NCBI GenBank assembly: GCA_016219965.1 | Contig: JACRJM010000009.1 | Coordinates: 62,001-126,000, forward strand | Length of the DNA: 64,000 nucleotides | DNA from: Candidatus Schekmanbacteria bacterium | GTDB taxonomy: Bacteria > Schekmanbacteria > GWA2-38-11 > J061 | Direction of reading: 5' to 3' | Shown: piece by piece, positions 51,306 to 60,874 of the stretch | Layout: every line of letters starts with the position of its first letter | Position numbering within the stretch: position 1 is the first letter of the stretch | Translations under genes and position numbers: made by a program | The notes under the pieces: model-generated | Database searches by the model: none | What the model was told of the DNA's origin: nothing | Seen by the model: only the letters and a program-made list of their open reading frames with translations

Positions 51306-53188
51306 CGTCAATCAGAAACAGAATTGCTCTTGGCATTATCATCCTTCAGCAGTTCTTTTTTGTGACAGCTTATCTTCCATTCAAAGAGTGGTTCTCAAAG
51401 ACCCTCATATATTCCGACGATTTTATAATACATTACGGCGGCACCCTTATTCAGAATAGGATTATAGACACTCAGGGTTTTAGCACGATATGGGGATATC
51501 TTCCCTTTTTCCGCGCCGGGACTGTAACGCTTACACTTCTCTCAATCGACAGCAAGGCATGGGGGATATTTGCAAGACTATTGTCAGGACTGATTTCATA
51601 TGAAGCGGGGTTTAAGCTGTTCTTCGTAATATCAGTTCTGCTAATCCCTGTTGCGCTCTATTACAGCGCAAAGAATTTCGGCTGTGATGAAAGGGAATCT
51701 CTTGCAGCTACTGTGCTTGGAACGCTTTATCTTCAGACGTCAATATGTGTTGATTTCATTAAATGGGGTACTGTTTCATTCGTATTTGCTTCTTATCTGT
51801 CATTGTTTGCTGCTTCGATTCTCCATTCATATTTTGAAAAAAGGGAGATCAGGAGACTTTTTTATTTCACGGTAATCTGTATCGTGACTTTCTGGATACA
51901 TATTCTTGCTGCCGTTGCAGTTGCTATTCCTGTTTTTTTTCTGTTGCTTTCAAGGATTAATCTTTCTTCATCAAAGGAGCTCACCTTATCATTATTTGTA
52001 TCTTTTGGTGTAATACTCTTAATGACTTATCCTATCTATCATCCTCTTCTTCTTTTCTTTGATCTTAGAACCAATTTCTTCCCATGGGACCCATATTTTA
52101 CAACCAGTCCATGGGAACCGGTTAAAACTTATATTTTCCAATATTCAATTTTTAATGACTATGCCGGCATCCCTTTTAAAAAGAACACATTGTTTGATCT
52201 GCTACTTGTTCTATTAACTTTTTACGGTTTCCGCGAATGGTTTAAAACCGGGAAAAAAAGTATTCTCTTCTGCCTTGCAGGAGCATTCGCCTGTTTTTTT
52301 CTTCTTGGGTTCTATGGCTCGTTCAAGGAATTTACAAAACGCCTCACTCCTCTGCGCTTTATCATAACAATGAACGTATTCCTTTCCCTTCCTGCTGCGG
52401 TAGGTTTAATTTCATTTTACGAGCTCATTAATAAAGGGAAAGGTAAAGTTGTTAAAAACATGACATGGATTGTTTCATTAATACTTCTGACAGTTTTTCT
52501 TTTTACTCCCTATTATCATTTTTATGTTCGTAAGGATTTCCGTCTTGCCACTGAAGAGCCATCTGGCATTAAACCGCTGGTTGAGATGATCAAAAATAAC
52601 ACAACGGCGAAAGGGCGCATCCTCTGTGAAAACTCGGATTGGGAAAGCGGACATATGTATTTTGGCGGACATTTTGCAGTGCTTTTCCCGGATTATACTG
52701 GCCGTGAGTTTGTAGGCAGTGAATATTCAACGGATCCAATGAAGGACAGTTTTGTAAGTTTTTACGATGGATTTCTTTTTCATGAGAAATTTGAATGGTA
52801 TGACAGAGGAAAAATCGGGGAGTATTGCGACCTCTATAATATAAAATGGATTATATGTTGGTCTCCTGCTGCTGTTCGGCTCGTTGAATCTTTTCCCGAT
52901 TATATTGGAAAAAAGACACAGAACGGCATTTTCAGGCTTTATGAAGTTAAAAGGCAGGGGGATTATTTCCTGAAAGGTTCTGGAGAAATTGACGCTTCAA
53001 TAAATAATCTTAAACTTTCAAATCTAAAGCCGGATGCAGGCGAGGTTGTAATATCATATCATTGGATTAAGACATTAAAAACAGATCCGCCTGTAGAAAT
53101 GAAAGAAACACGTTATTTGGACGACCCTGTCGGGTTTGTAAGGCTTATTAATCCCCCTGCGGATGTTACAATTTATAACGGGTATTAG
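51302..53188 (+). CDS. Large polytopic membrane protein, GT-C glycosyltransferase-like
   Basis: About 628 residues with some 12 membrane helices in the first 450, then a soluble C-terminal domain. The first loop IYSDDFIIHYGGTLIQ contains an acidic pair like that of GT-C enzymes, and the soluble end has AKGRILCENSDWESGHMYFGGHFAVLFPDYTGREFVG, which recalls the STT3/AglB-like periplasmic portion of membrane glycosyltransferases, without a clear WWD motif. The start GTG at 51302 overlaps the previous stop and has AGAGG 8 bp upstream; the frame can be read further up but only inside the previous gene. It converges on an FkbM gene 14 bp after its stop. Confidence 0.72.
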   Translation: MTSIRNRIALGIIILQQFFFVTAYLPFKEWFSKTLIYSDDFIIHYGGTLIQNRIIDTQGFSTIWGYLPFFRAGTVTLTLLSIDSKAWGIFARLLSGLISYEAGFKLFFVISVLLIPVALYYSAKNFGCDERESLAATVLGTLYLQTSICVDFIKWGTVSFVFASYLSLFAASILHSYFEKREIRRLFYFTVICIVTFWIHILAAVAVAIPVFFLLLSRINLSSSKELTLSLFVSFGVILLMTYPIYHPLLLFFDLRTNFFPWDPYFTTSPWEPVKTYIFQYSIFNDYAGIPFKKNTLFDLLLVLLTFYGFREWFKTGKKSILFCLAGAFACFFLLGFYGSFKEFTKRLTPLRFIITMNVFLSLPAAVGLISFYELINKGKGKVVKNMTWIVSLILLTVFLFTPYYHFYVRKDFRLATEEPSGIKPLVEMIKNNTTAKGRILCENSDWESGHMYFGGHFAVLFPDYTGREFVGSEYSTDPMKDSFVSFYDGFLFHEKFEWYDRGKIGEYCDLYNIKWIICWSPAAVRLVESFPDYIGKKTQNGIFRLYEVKRQGDYFLKGSGEIDASINNLKLSNLKPDAGEVVISYHWIKTLKTDPPVEMKETRYLDDPVGFVRLINPPADVTIYNGY

Positions 53189-53201
53189 AAATTTCTTGAT
53201 T

Positions 53202-54140
53202 CTACTGTGCTTTCTCATTAGGGATTGCGAGAATATCTGTTCCGCCTTTCAGCGGGATGTATTTAAAATGATTATGAATAGTTATCTCTTTTGTTTTCGT
53301 GTTGTTAAACAGTCTGTAATCCAGCGAGCGGAAAAAATCATAATATGAAAAGAAATTAAGCTCTCTTTCTTCCATCATGAACACTCCAAGCTCAAAGAGT
53401 ATTGTCGGTCTGCATTTGGAGATTATCTTTCGCGAGCCTTTTAGAACTTCCATTTCATGCCCGTCAGTATCAATCTTTATAAAATCAATTGATCGGATAT
53501 TTTGCTCTTTGCAGAAATCATCGATAGTGACAGCTTTTACTCCATCTGAAGGCTTTTCTATTCCCCAGTGTACGGGATGTCTGTCGCCGTTTCCGCTGTT
53601 GTCAACTTTCCAGCTCGCATAAGCTTTGATTACAGGGGCATCAGATCTCATTGATGAAACAAAAGATTGAACAGGGATTATACGTTTTGAAAGCTTAGGG
53701 TTGAGTGTCAGATTTTTTTTCAGTTTTGAGAATGCATAATGTGTCGGCTCAAATGAATATACCCTTCCTAAGCCGGCCAATTTTGCATAGTGCAATGACA
53801 TTATTCCGCAATTGGCACCGATATCCAGCACTGTTGAGTTGTCCGGAAGCTGAAGAACTCTGTTGTTATAAGTGTGTTCCTGGAATTTACCAAAAACGAA
53901 CAGAGACAGATCTATTCCTTCAGTTAAGTCTATATGGTATTTAATATCGTTGCGGGTTATGGTCCTTTGTCTGTCTCTTAAAAAAATAGTGACCAGCCTG
54001 TAAAGTATCTTCCCGATGGTGATATTTATTTTTGTCAGGGGGAGACGCTTGACAAACGGAACCTTGTATGAGGCTTTTACTGAAACAGTAGTAAGCTTGG
54101 CAATGTAGTTGCTGTGTAGTTTAGTAAATAAATTTTGCAT
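53202..54140 (-). CDS. FkbM-family methyltransferase
   Basis: A protein of about 312 residues (327 if an upstream TTG at 54185 is used; neither start has a good ribosome binding site). The SAM-binding core is VLDIGANCGIMSLHYAKLAG, then VYSFEPTHYAFSKLKKNL, and the family signature DFIKIDTDGHEMEVLKG. FkbM enzymes O-methylate sugars or polyketides, often in surface polysaccharides. The N-terminal 100 residues, basic and partly hydrophobic, may hold it near the membrane. It is the only minus-strand gene in this region and is divergent from the GT2 gene that opens the last operon. Confidence 0.87.
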   Translation of the reverse strand: MQNLFTKLHSNYIAKLTTVSVKASYKVPFVKRLPLTKINITIGKILYRLVTIFLRDRQRTITRNDIKYHIDLTEGIDLSLFVFGKFQEHTYNNRVLQLPDNSTVLDIGANCGIMSLHYAKLAGLGRVYSFEPTHYAFSKLKKNLTLNPKLSKRIIPVQSFVSSMRSDAPVIKAYASWKVDNSGNGDRHPVHWGIEKPSDGVKAVTIDDFCKEQNIRSIDFIKIDTDGHEMEVLKGSRKIISKCRPTILFELGVFMMEERELNFFSYYDFFRSLDYRLFNNTKTKEITIHNHFKYIPLKGGTDILAIPNEKAQ

Positions 54141-54372
54141 AAACGCAATAAAGGTATATTGTTTGCAAAATGGATTGATATTCAATTACAATAAACAGCA
54201 TTATAGTGTCAACAATTGTTTTTCTGTAACTTTTTTTCTGAAAAGTTAACCCGTTGTATTCCTTGACTCTCTTATATTGATATTCTATTTTAGGAATATA
54301 TGTTCTCCTTATTAACCTGAACCTTGTGTGTGACGAATAGTCCACATGCTTTTTTATTTAAGGAGTCTTTGA

Positions 54373-55098
54373 TTGTACAAGGGTAAGCGTGTTTCAGTTA
54401 TTCTTCCCACATATAATGAGAAGGATTCCATAAGGATGGTGATCAACGATTTTTTTGACACCGGCTATGTGGATGAAGTCCTAGTTATTAACAACAATGC
54501 AGCTCCCGGCACAGACAAGGAAGTGGCGCAGACTGCTGCGCTGCAGATATTTGAAACAAAACAGGGGTACGGTTTTGCAACGCAGCGCGGACTTGCTGAA
54601 GCTAAAGGCGACCTCTTGGTGATATGCGAGCCTGACGGAACATTTTTCGGACATGATATTATAAAGCTCCTTGCATATTCCGAGGATTTTGATGTTGTTT
54701 TCGGCACAAGGACCACTTCAAAGCTCATACTTGAAGGCGCCAATATGGGTTTTTTTCTGAGGATAGGCAACTGGGCGGTTGCAAAGCTGATGGAGGCTCT
54801 TTTCCTTACCAGCGCACTTACGGATGTGGGATGTACAATGCGTCTTCTTTCGCGCAACGCATATGATAAAATTAAATCCCAGTTTACTATAGGCGCATCC
54901 CACTTTGGACCTGAGCTTATGTGCCTTGTGATAACAAACAGAATAAGTTTTATGGAAATCCCTGTAAAATATGCACCGAGAGTAGGTGTATCTTCAGTGA
55001 CAGGTAACAAATTTGTCGCTTTCTCCCTCGGGATGAGAATGATACTGCTCATTTTGAAGTACAGGATTAGAAGCCTTTTTTCCATTAGTCCGAAATAA
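54373..55098 (+). CDS. GT2 glycosyltransferase, dolichol/polyprenyl-phosphate-mannose-synthase type
   Basis: A 241-residue soluble GT-A enzyme: VSVILPTYNEKDSIRMVINDFF at the nucleotide site, VICEPDGTFFG as the metal-binding acidic motif, and TDVGCTMRLLSRNAYDKI as the acceptor-side signature. This is the DPM1-like branch that loads a sugar onto polyprenyl phosphate, the donor needed by the GT-C enzymes encoded nearby. Translation starts with TTG at 54373, supported by AAGGAG with 7-bp spacing. It is the first of nine closely packed plus-strand genes. Confidence 0.88.
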   Translation: MYKGKRVSVILPTYNEKDSIRMVINDFFDTGYVDEVLVINNNAAPGTDKEVAQTAALQIFETKQGYGFATQRGLAEAKGDLLVICEPDGTFFGHDIIKLLAYSEDFDVVFGTRTTSKLILEGANMGFFLRIGNWAVAKLMEALFLTSALTDVGCTMRLLSRNAYDKIKSQFTIGASHFGPELMCLVITNRISFMEIPVKYAPRVGVSSVTGNKFVAFSLGMRMILLILKYRIRSLFSISPK

Positions 55099-55106
55099 AA
55101 ATCATA

Positions 55107-56186
55107 ATGGCAATTTCTAACTGGGTTAACGTCGCAAGAAGTTACTGGTGGAGCAAAAGCCCTCCATATCTGATATTCCAGATTACATCAGGATGCAATT
55201 CGAGGTGTCTTACCTGTTTTAACTGGGAAAAAATCGGAGAACATCCTTCAAAAGAGGATTTGACATTAGATGAGATAGAGAAGATTTCACGAAATTACGG
55301 GAGGCTTTTACAGCTTACTCTTGGAGGAGGAGAACCATTTCTTCGTAATGATATAGACCAGATATGCAGTATATTTAACCGTTACAGTTCAGTACAGCAT
55401 ATTACCATACCGACTAACGCCCTGCTTCCTGAGCGGGTTGCCGCAAAGGTAGAAGCCATACTTAAAACCTGTTCACTCAATTATCTGAGAATAGGGCTTT
55501 CCCTTGATGCGATAGGAGAAGAACATGACAGGATCAGAGGTGTGCCAGGAAACTATGAAAAACTGGTCGAGACATATAATGCTCTTGTCCCGCTTAAAAA
55601 GAAATTCAGGAATCTTGGGGTCGAAGTGAGCTCTGTGCTTTCAGCTCTTAACTGTGATTCGATTATGAATACAATAGACGTTGTAAAAAAGGAGTTTCCC
55701 CACATTGATAAACATGCCTTAGTCATGATTCGGGGAGATGCGCGGGTAGCTGAGACAAAAAGTGTTTCTCCTGAAAAGTATCGTGAAGTTATAAAATATC
55801 TTTCCATGGAAAATGTCAGTGAAGATGAAGGGAAGTTTATTCCACGTTTTTTTAAGGCAGTGTTTAACCTGAATACCCAGATGGTATATGATGATTTAAA
55901 GGGTAATGGCTGGGAAATAACATGCCTTGCAGGCGAAAAGCTTCTTATAATAACCTCTAATGGTGATGTTTATCCGTGCGAGATTCTCGGTACAAAACTT
56001 GGCAATCTCAGGGAATATGGATATGATGTTTCTTCGATTATGGGTTTATCTGACTCAAAGGAAGTAATAAACAAAATAAAGAGGGATAAGTGCTCTTGCT
56101 CCTTCGAATGTGCCATACATGCGAGCCTGATTTTTGACCTAAAGAATTTTCCGCGCATACTTTTAAAAATGATAAAATCAAATTAA
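55107..56186 (+). CDS. Radical SAM protein with SPASM-like C terminus
   Basis: A 359-residue radical SAM enzyme without a B12 domain. The 4Fe-4S motif is CNSRCLTC in QITSGCNSRCLTCFNW, followed by LQLTLGGGEPFLRNDI and LRIGLSLDAIGEEHDRIRG. Near the end, CLAGEKLLIITSNGDVYPCE and DKCSCSFECA supply additional Cys residues for an auxiliary iron-sulfur cluster, as in SPASM/twitch enzymes. These act on peptides, sugars (for example dehydrogenation or epimerisation) or lipids; the neighbours here favour a sugar or lipid substrate. It begins 8 bp after the GT2 gene. Confidence 0.88.
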   Translation: MAISNWVNVARSYWWSKSPPYLIFQITSGCNSRCLTCFNWEKIGEHPSKEDLTLDEIEKISRNYGRLLQLTLGGGEPFLRNDIDQICSIFNRYSSVQHITIPTNALLPERVAAKVEAILKTCSLNYLRIGLSLDAIGEEHDRIRGVPGNYEKLVETYNALVPLKKKFRNLGVEVSSVLSALNCDSIMNTIDVVKKEFPHIDKHALVMIRGDARVAETKSVSPEKYREVIKYLSMENVSEDEGKFIPRFFKAVFNLNTQMVYDDLKGNGWEITCLAGEKLLIITSNGDVYPCEILGTKLGNLREYGYDVSSIMGLSDSKEVINKIKRDKCSCSFECAIHASLIFDLKNFPRILLKMIKSN

Positions 56187-56209
56187 GATAACAAAAATTT
56201 CTCCATAAA

Positions 56210-57199
56210 ATGAATAAAATTTATCTTACAGGTGCAGGAGGTTTTATAGGAAGCAGGTTTCTCGAATTCATGGTGAAAACTGGTTTTGCGGGGGAGATAA
56301 TTTGTCCTGTAAGGGGAGATTATGCATTCAAGGTAAATGAAATAAATAAATCAGCGAATTTTTATAGTGCTGATTTGAACGATAAGGATTCTGTTGCACG
56401 CGGGATGAAAGGATGTGATACGGTATTTCATTTTGCTGCAAAAGCAAGCATGCGGAAAGGAAAGGGGACATATAGCACAAATGTGATAGGAACAAAAAAC
56501 ATTGTTGACGCTGCTAATGATTCAGGGAGTGTAAAAAAAATAATTTTCCTGAGTACTATTTGGGCTGTTGACAGAAGTCCTTATGATACTTGCAGCGTAC
56601 CCCTTGATGATGATTCAGAATGCATCCCTTCAACGGCATATGGCAGATCAAAGTATGAGGGGGAGCTAATTATAAAGAAATCAGGCATTCCCTATGTAAT
56701 CTTTAGGCTTCCCCCAGTGTATGGCCCAGGAAGCAAACCGAATTATTTCGTGTCAAGGTTGATACTGGGTATAAAAAACTCTAATCCTCTTTACAGGATC
56801 GCTTTTCCTGCGAAGATTAGCCTTTTATATATAGATGACATTGTCGAAGCATGTTATCTTTCCGGAATGAAAGATGATATACGTAATGGAGCTTTTTTTT
56901 TAAGTAGCAGTAATGCTGTTTCAATCTCTGATATCATAAAAGAGATTATAAAAGAGCTTGGATTAAGTACGGCACCTCTGGATATTAATGAAGGGCTTGT
57001 AAAGCTTCTTAAGTCGGCCTTTTGCTCGAAGGCATTGAGGCACATTGTACCGCCAGAATGGAAGTCGATTATATTGGACTACCTTGTGTGTGATTCATCG
57101 GGGTTTAAGAAAGTCTCGGGTTTTCAGCCTTCTGTTGATATGAAAGAAGGAATTTGTGAAACTGTAAAGTGGTACCGTGAATCAGGATGGCCGCAATAA
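56210..57199 (+). CDS. NAD-dependent epimerase/dehydratase (extended SDR)
   Basis: A 329-residue extended SDR. NAD binding is shown by IYLTGAGGFIGSRFLEF, the middle by VFHFAAKASMRKGKG, and the catalytic Tyr and Lys by AYGRSKYEGELI; the Ser/Thr is in FLSTIWAVD. LPPVYGPGSKPNYFVSRLI and LLYIDDIVEACYLS are family-typical substrate-domain segments. Such enzymes epimerise or dehydrate nucleotide sugars, or oxidise sterol- and isoprenoid-like alcohols (3-beta-HSD branch). The gene follows the radical SAM gene by 23 bp, and its stop overlaps the frame of the next methyltransferase gene. Confidence 0.88.
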   Translation: MNKIYLTGAGGFIGSRFLEFMVKTGFAGEIICPVRGDYAFKVNEINKSANFYSADLNDKDSVARGMKGCDTVFHFAAKASMRKGKGTYSTNVIGTKNIVDAANDSGSVKKIIFLSTIWAVDRSPYDTCSVPLDDDSECIPSTAYGRSKYEGELIIKKSGIPYVIFRLPPVYGPGSKPNYFVSRLILGIKNSNPLYRIAFPAKISLLYIDDIVEACYLSGMKDDIRNGAFFLSSSNAVSISDIIKEIIKELGLSTAPLDINEGLVKLLKSAFCSKALRHIVPPEWKSIILDYLVCDSSGFKKVSGFQPSVDMKEGICETVKWYRESGWPQ

Positions 57200-57213
57200 G
57201 AGGAGAATCGGTT

Positions 57214-57885
57214 ATGGATGATGAAACACATATAATGTTTGAGAATATATTTGCGGACCTTTTCACTCCTGAGGAGATTGAAAAAAGGAAGAATCTCTGG
57301 AAAATATTGTGCCGTGATTTTTTCGAGAAATTCATTAAAAAAGACGACGTGGTTCTTGACCTTGGAGCAGGTTACTGTGAGTTTATAAATAATGTGAGAT
57401 GCGGCAAAAAATATGCTGTTGATCAGCACACTCACCCTCAGAAATATGCGAACAGTGACGTTAAAGTGATTATCTCAAATAGTTCTTCCATCACTGAGAT
57501 TGAAGATGAATCAATCGATGTGGTTTTTGTAAGCAACTTCTGGGAGCATATGAGGGACAGGGATGAGCTTAAGGCTACGCTAAGGGAAGTAAGACGGATG
57601 ATGAAAAAGGATGGCAGGCTTATAGTTCTTCAGCCCAATATCAGGTATTGTTATAAGCTCTACTGGGATTTTTTTGATCATGTTATTCCCTTGAGCCACA
57701 AGAGTATGGAGGAAATATTGAAGTTTATGGGATTCAGGATAGAGTACCTTAAACCTAAGTTTCTTCCTTACAGCACAAAGTCTCGTTATCCGAAACATCC
57801 GTTTTTTGTAAAAACTTATCTGAAACTTCCTTTCCTCCATTATATTTTCGGAAAGCAGATGGTTGTCGTAGCGGGAAAGAGGTAA
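57214..57885 (+). CDS. Class I SAM-dependent methyltransferase
   Basis: A 223-residue methyltransferase of the Methyltransf_11/UbiE-like type: VVLDLGAGYCEFINNVRCGKKYAVD binds SAM, then SIDVVFVSNFWEHMRDRDEL and MMKKDGRLIVLQPNIRY complete the core. The Phe/Tyr-rich C terminus may hold a lipid-like or sugar substrate. ATG 57214 is chosen because GAGGAG lies 8 bp upstream; an earlier ATG at 57187 is inside the previous gene. It is followed after 3 bp by the first of the tandem B12-radical SAM genes. Confidence 0.85.
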   Translation: MDDETHIMFENIFADLFTPEEIEKRKNLWKILCRDFFEKFIKKDDVVLDLGAGYCEFINNVRCGKKYAVDQHTHPQKYANSDVKVIISNSSSITEIEDESIDVVFVSNFWEHMRDRDELKATLREVRRMMKKDGRLIVLQPNIRYCYKLYWDFFDHVIPLSHKSMEEILKFMGFRIEYLKPKFLPYSTKSRYPKHPFFVKTYLKLPFLHYIFGKQMVVVAGKR

Positions 57886-57888
57886 AAA

Positions 57889-59394
57889 ATGAAAACTCTT
57901 TTTATATCAAAGGGACAGGAAACATTAGCAGTAGAATACCTCGCTTCAGTGCTGAAATCGAAAGGGCATACTGTTAAGCTCCTGTTTGATCCCGGCATCG
58001 ACGATAACATGGGATTCTGGGATATTTCGCTTCTGAGAAAGATTAATCCCAATAACCTCTTCATTGAAGAAATGATATCCTTTGCTCCTGATCTTGTCGC
58101 ATTATCTTGTCCTCTCAATATGTATCCCTTTGTAAGAAACTCTGCGCGCATGGTTAAAGAGCATCTGGGTGATGTCCCGGTTCTTGTAGGGGGCGGCCAT
58201 CCTACGACGGCTCCGGAGTATGTCCTTTCAGATCCGAATATAGATATGGTCTGTATCGGCGAGGGTGAAGAGCCAATAGCAGATTTGGCGCAGAGGATTG
58301 AAGATAAAAAGAGTTATAATGACGTAGAAAACCTATGGGTGAAAACTGCGAGCGGTATTGTAAAAAATCCTATCAGACCCCTTTTGCAGGATCTGGATTC
58401 TCTGCCTTTCCCTGACAGGGAGATTTTTTATTCTTATGGCTGCTTTGCCGGAAATCTCTATTTTATAGCAGGCAGAGGATGTCCTTTCCAGTGCACCTAT
58501 TGCTGTCAGCACACATTCAAGGAGATATACAAGGGAAAAGGAAAGTATATCAGGCTACGCAGTGTTGATAATATCATGAAAGAACTTGAATATGGTGTAA
58601 GAAGGTACAATGTGAAACACATCCATTCAGAGGATGATACATTTGCTTTTGACCATGACTGGACTAAAGAATTCTGCAGGGAATATAAGAAAAGGATACA
58701 TGTTCCGTTTTACTGCCATGTAAGACCTGGAACATTAAATGAAGGAGTTCTGGCTGACCTTGCTGACGCAGGTTGTGTAGGGGTTTTCTTCGGGGTTGAT
58801 TGCGGCAATTATGAAATGAGAAGGGATATATTGAAACGCCCTGTAACAGATGATGTCATTATTGAACAGGCAAAGCTTGTTAAAAAAGCAGGAATAAAGA
58901 TTTCATGCTCATCCATGTTCGGACTTCCCGGAGAGACTCCCGGGCAGATGTATGAGACATTCAATATGATAAAAGGGATTGAAAGCGATTTTGCCTATGC
59001 CACAATCTATTATCCGTTTTATGGGACGGAACTCTTCCAGTACGCAGTTGACAACGGCTATCTTGATGAAAAAACTGTTGCATTGATAAAGGATGGGAAA
59101 GGATCTCTCTATGGTGAGCCTCTTATAAAGACTGAATACAAGGACACGGCAATGCTTCTTAAGAATATGCTGCCGTCTTATATGAGGTTTAAAGGATTGA
59201 GGTTCATTTTTGATTTAATCTTAAAAAGCAAATCATGTTCTCTGGCAAAATTAATTAATCTGTTTTTCACACCTTTTTCTTATGCCTCGATCGGAAAATT
59301 GAAAAGAAAAGAAATGGCTTCTGTATTCTTGAAGTTTATTGCCTATAAATTGAGAATTATTTCTCTCCATAAGCTGGCGGCAGGAAAAGAATAA
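57889..59394 (+). CDS. Cobalamin-binding radical SAM protein, tandem copy A
   Basis: A 501-residue enzyme. The N-terminal B12-binding layout is TLFISKGQETLAVEYLASVL, LVALSCPLNMYPFVRNSARM, VLVGGGHPTTAPEYVLSD, IDMVCIGEGEEP. The radical SAM motif is CPFQCTYC followed directly by another Cys and QH (AGRGCPFQCTYCCQH). Later, YCHVRPGTLNEGVLADLADAG and SSMFGLPGETPGQMYET are typical of the class. The C-terminal 120 residues are basic with a hydrophobic helix. It is about 40 percent identical by eye to the next gene, so the two arose by duplication. Likely reactions are methylation or rearrangement of an unactivated carbon. Confidence 0.9.
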   Translation: MKTLFISKGQETLAVEYLASVLKSKGHTVKLLFDPGIDDNMGFWDISLLRKINPNNLFIEEMISFAPDLVALSCPLNMYPFVRNSARMVKEHLGDVPVLVGGGHPTTAPEYVLSDPNIDMVCIGEGEEPIADLAQRIEDKKSYNDVENLWVKTASGIVKNPIRPLLQDLDSLPFPDREIFYSYGCFAGNLYFIAGRGCPFQCTYCCQHTFKEIYKGKGKYIRLRSVDNIMKELEYGVRRYNVKHIHSEDDTFAFDHDWTKEFCREYKKRIHVPFYCHVRPGTLNEGVLADLADAGCVGVFFGVDCGNYEMRRDILKRPVTDDVIIEQAKLVKKAGIKISCSSMFGLPGETPGQMYETFNMIKGIESDFAYATIYYPFYGTELFQYAVDNGYLDEKTVALIKDGKGSLYGEPLIKTEYKDTAMLLKNMLPSYMRFKGLRFIFDLILKSKSCSLAKLINLFFTPFSYASIGKLKRKEMASVFLKFIAYKLRIISLHKLAAGKE

Positions 59395-59398
59395 CCGT

Positions 59399-60874
59399 AT
59401 GAGGATACTTTTCTTTGCAACCGGACAGGAACTGCTTGGCATCGAATACCTTTCGGCAGCACTTAAAAGGGACGGACATGAAGTTGAGCTTGCCTTTGAT
59501 CCGGGTCTCGGTGATTTTCTTGGATTCATAGATATTCCACTGTTGAAGAATCTGACAAATGAGAACTGGTACCTTGAAAAAGTCAGGTCCTTCAAACCTG
59601 ATCTTGTAGCATTCAGCTGTCTTACAAATCTCTATTCCTTTGCCCGTGATAAAGCTAGGCTCATAAAAAAACATTTTAATATTCCAGCTGTAATCGGCGG
59701 TATCCACCCTACTATTCTCCCCGAGTATGTTCTTGAGAATCCTGATTTTGACATGCTCTGCATTGGAGAAGGGGATGAGGCCATGCCGGAACTTGTCCGG
59801 AAGATGGAGAAAGGAGAAGATTATTTCGACACCCGCAATTTTTGGTTCAGGCGCAACGGGGAGGTTGTAAAAAATCCGGTGCGGCCTCTTATACAAGACC
59901 TTGATTCACTTCCTTTCGCAGACAGAAGTCTTTTTTATAAGTATGGATGTTTCACCGGGACGCTCTATTTTATTTCCGGCAGGGGATGCCCATTTACATG
60001 TAGTTACTGCTGTCATCATTTTCTTCAGAAGAAGTACAGCGGGCTTGGAAAGTACGTGCGTAAAAGGAGTGTTGATAACGTCATCAAAGAAATAAAGGAA
60101 TGCCTTGGCAGGTACAAAGTAAAATCTCTTTATTCCATGGATGATCTTTTTACCATCAATACGGCCTGGATAGAGGAATTCACCGATAAGTACAGAAAAA
60201 TTTCGAACTTGCCAATTTACTGCCATGTAAGACCGGGAACACTTAACAGGGAGATTGCTTCAGCACTTGCAAAAGCAAACTGCACGTCTGTTTTCTTAGG
60301 TATAGATTCAGGAAGCCCCTTTATCAGGACAAACATAATGAACAGAAATATAAAGGATGAAGACATATATTCGAATGCCGCACTTCTGCAGGAATTCGGA
60401 ATAAAGATAACGACATCTCTTATATTCTGCATGCCTGACGAAACTGACAGCCAGATGATAGAGTCCATTGAAATGGTAAGAAAGCTCAAGACTGATTATC
60501 TTTATACTTATATATATTATCCTTTCCCAAATACGGAATCATACAATTACTGTGTTGAAAAAGGCCTTGTAGATGCTGATACAATGGAAAAAGTAAAAAG
60601 AGGAGAAGGCTCGTTCCACAAGAAGCCGCTCATAAAATCTGAATATGCTGAACTTGCACAGGTATTGAAAAACATGGCACCCCTTTATGTGAAGTTCCCT
60701 TTTCTTAAACCTCTCATATGGTTTATTATGAAGAGACGCTGGATCAGGGCGAGTGAAATAGTTTTCTTTCTCACTGCTCCTATTACGTATGCGCACTTTG
60801 GGCGGGCAAAAATAAAGGAATTTTTTTCTCTTATGAGAATGGCTTTTCTGGCAAGATTAAGGACGAGGGGATGA
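59399..60874 (+). CDS. Cobalamin-binding radical SAM protein, tandem copy B
   Basis: A 491-residue paralogue of the preceding gene. The same landmarks occur: LFFATGQELLGIEYLSAALK, AVIGGIHPTILPEYVLEN, FDMLCIGEGDEAMPEL, SGRGCPFTCSYCCHH, YCHVRPGTLN and LIFCMPDETDSQMIES. Both copies keep all cluster Cys residues and the extra Cys-x-His after the motif, so both should be active, probably on successive sites or intermediates of one product. The start is 4 bp beyond the stop of copy A. Its stop overlaps the start of the following methyltransferase gene by 4 bp. Confidence 0.9.
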   Translation: MRILFFATGQELLGIEYLSAALKRDGHEVELAFDPGLGDFLGFIDIPLLKNLTNENWYLEKVRSFKPDLVAFSCLTNLYSFARDKARLIKKHFNIPAVIGGIHPTILPEYVLENPDFDMLCIGEGDEAMPELVRKMEKGEDYFDTRNFWFRRNGEVVKNPVRPLIQDLDSLPFADRSLFYKYGCFTGTLYFISGRGCPFTCSYCCHHFLQKKYSGLGKYVRKRSVDNVIKEIKECLGRYKVKSLYSMDDLFTINTAWIEEFTDKYRKISNLPIYCHVRPGTLNREIASALAKANCTSVFLGIDSGSPFIRTNIMNRNIKDEDIYSNAALLQEFGIKITTSLIFCMPDETDSQMIESIEMVRKLKTDYLYTYIYYPFPNTESYNYCVEKGLVDADTMEKVKRGEGSFHKKPLIKSEYAELAQVLKNMAPLYVKFPFLKPLIWFIMKRRWIRASEIVFFLTAPITYAHFGRAKIKEFFSLMRMAFLARLRTRG

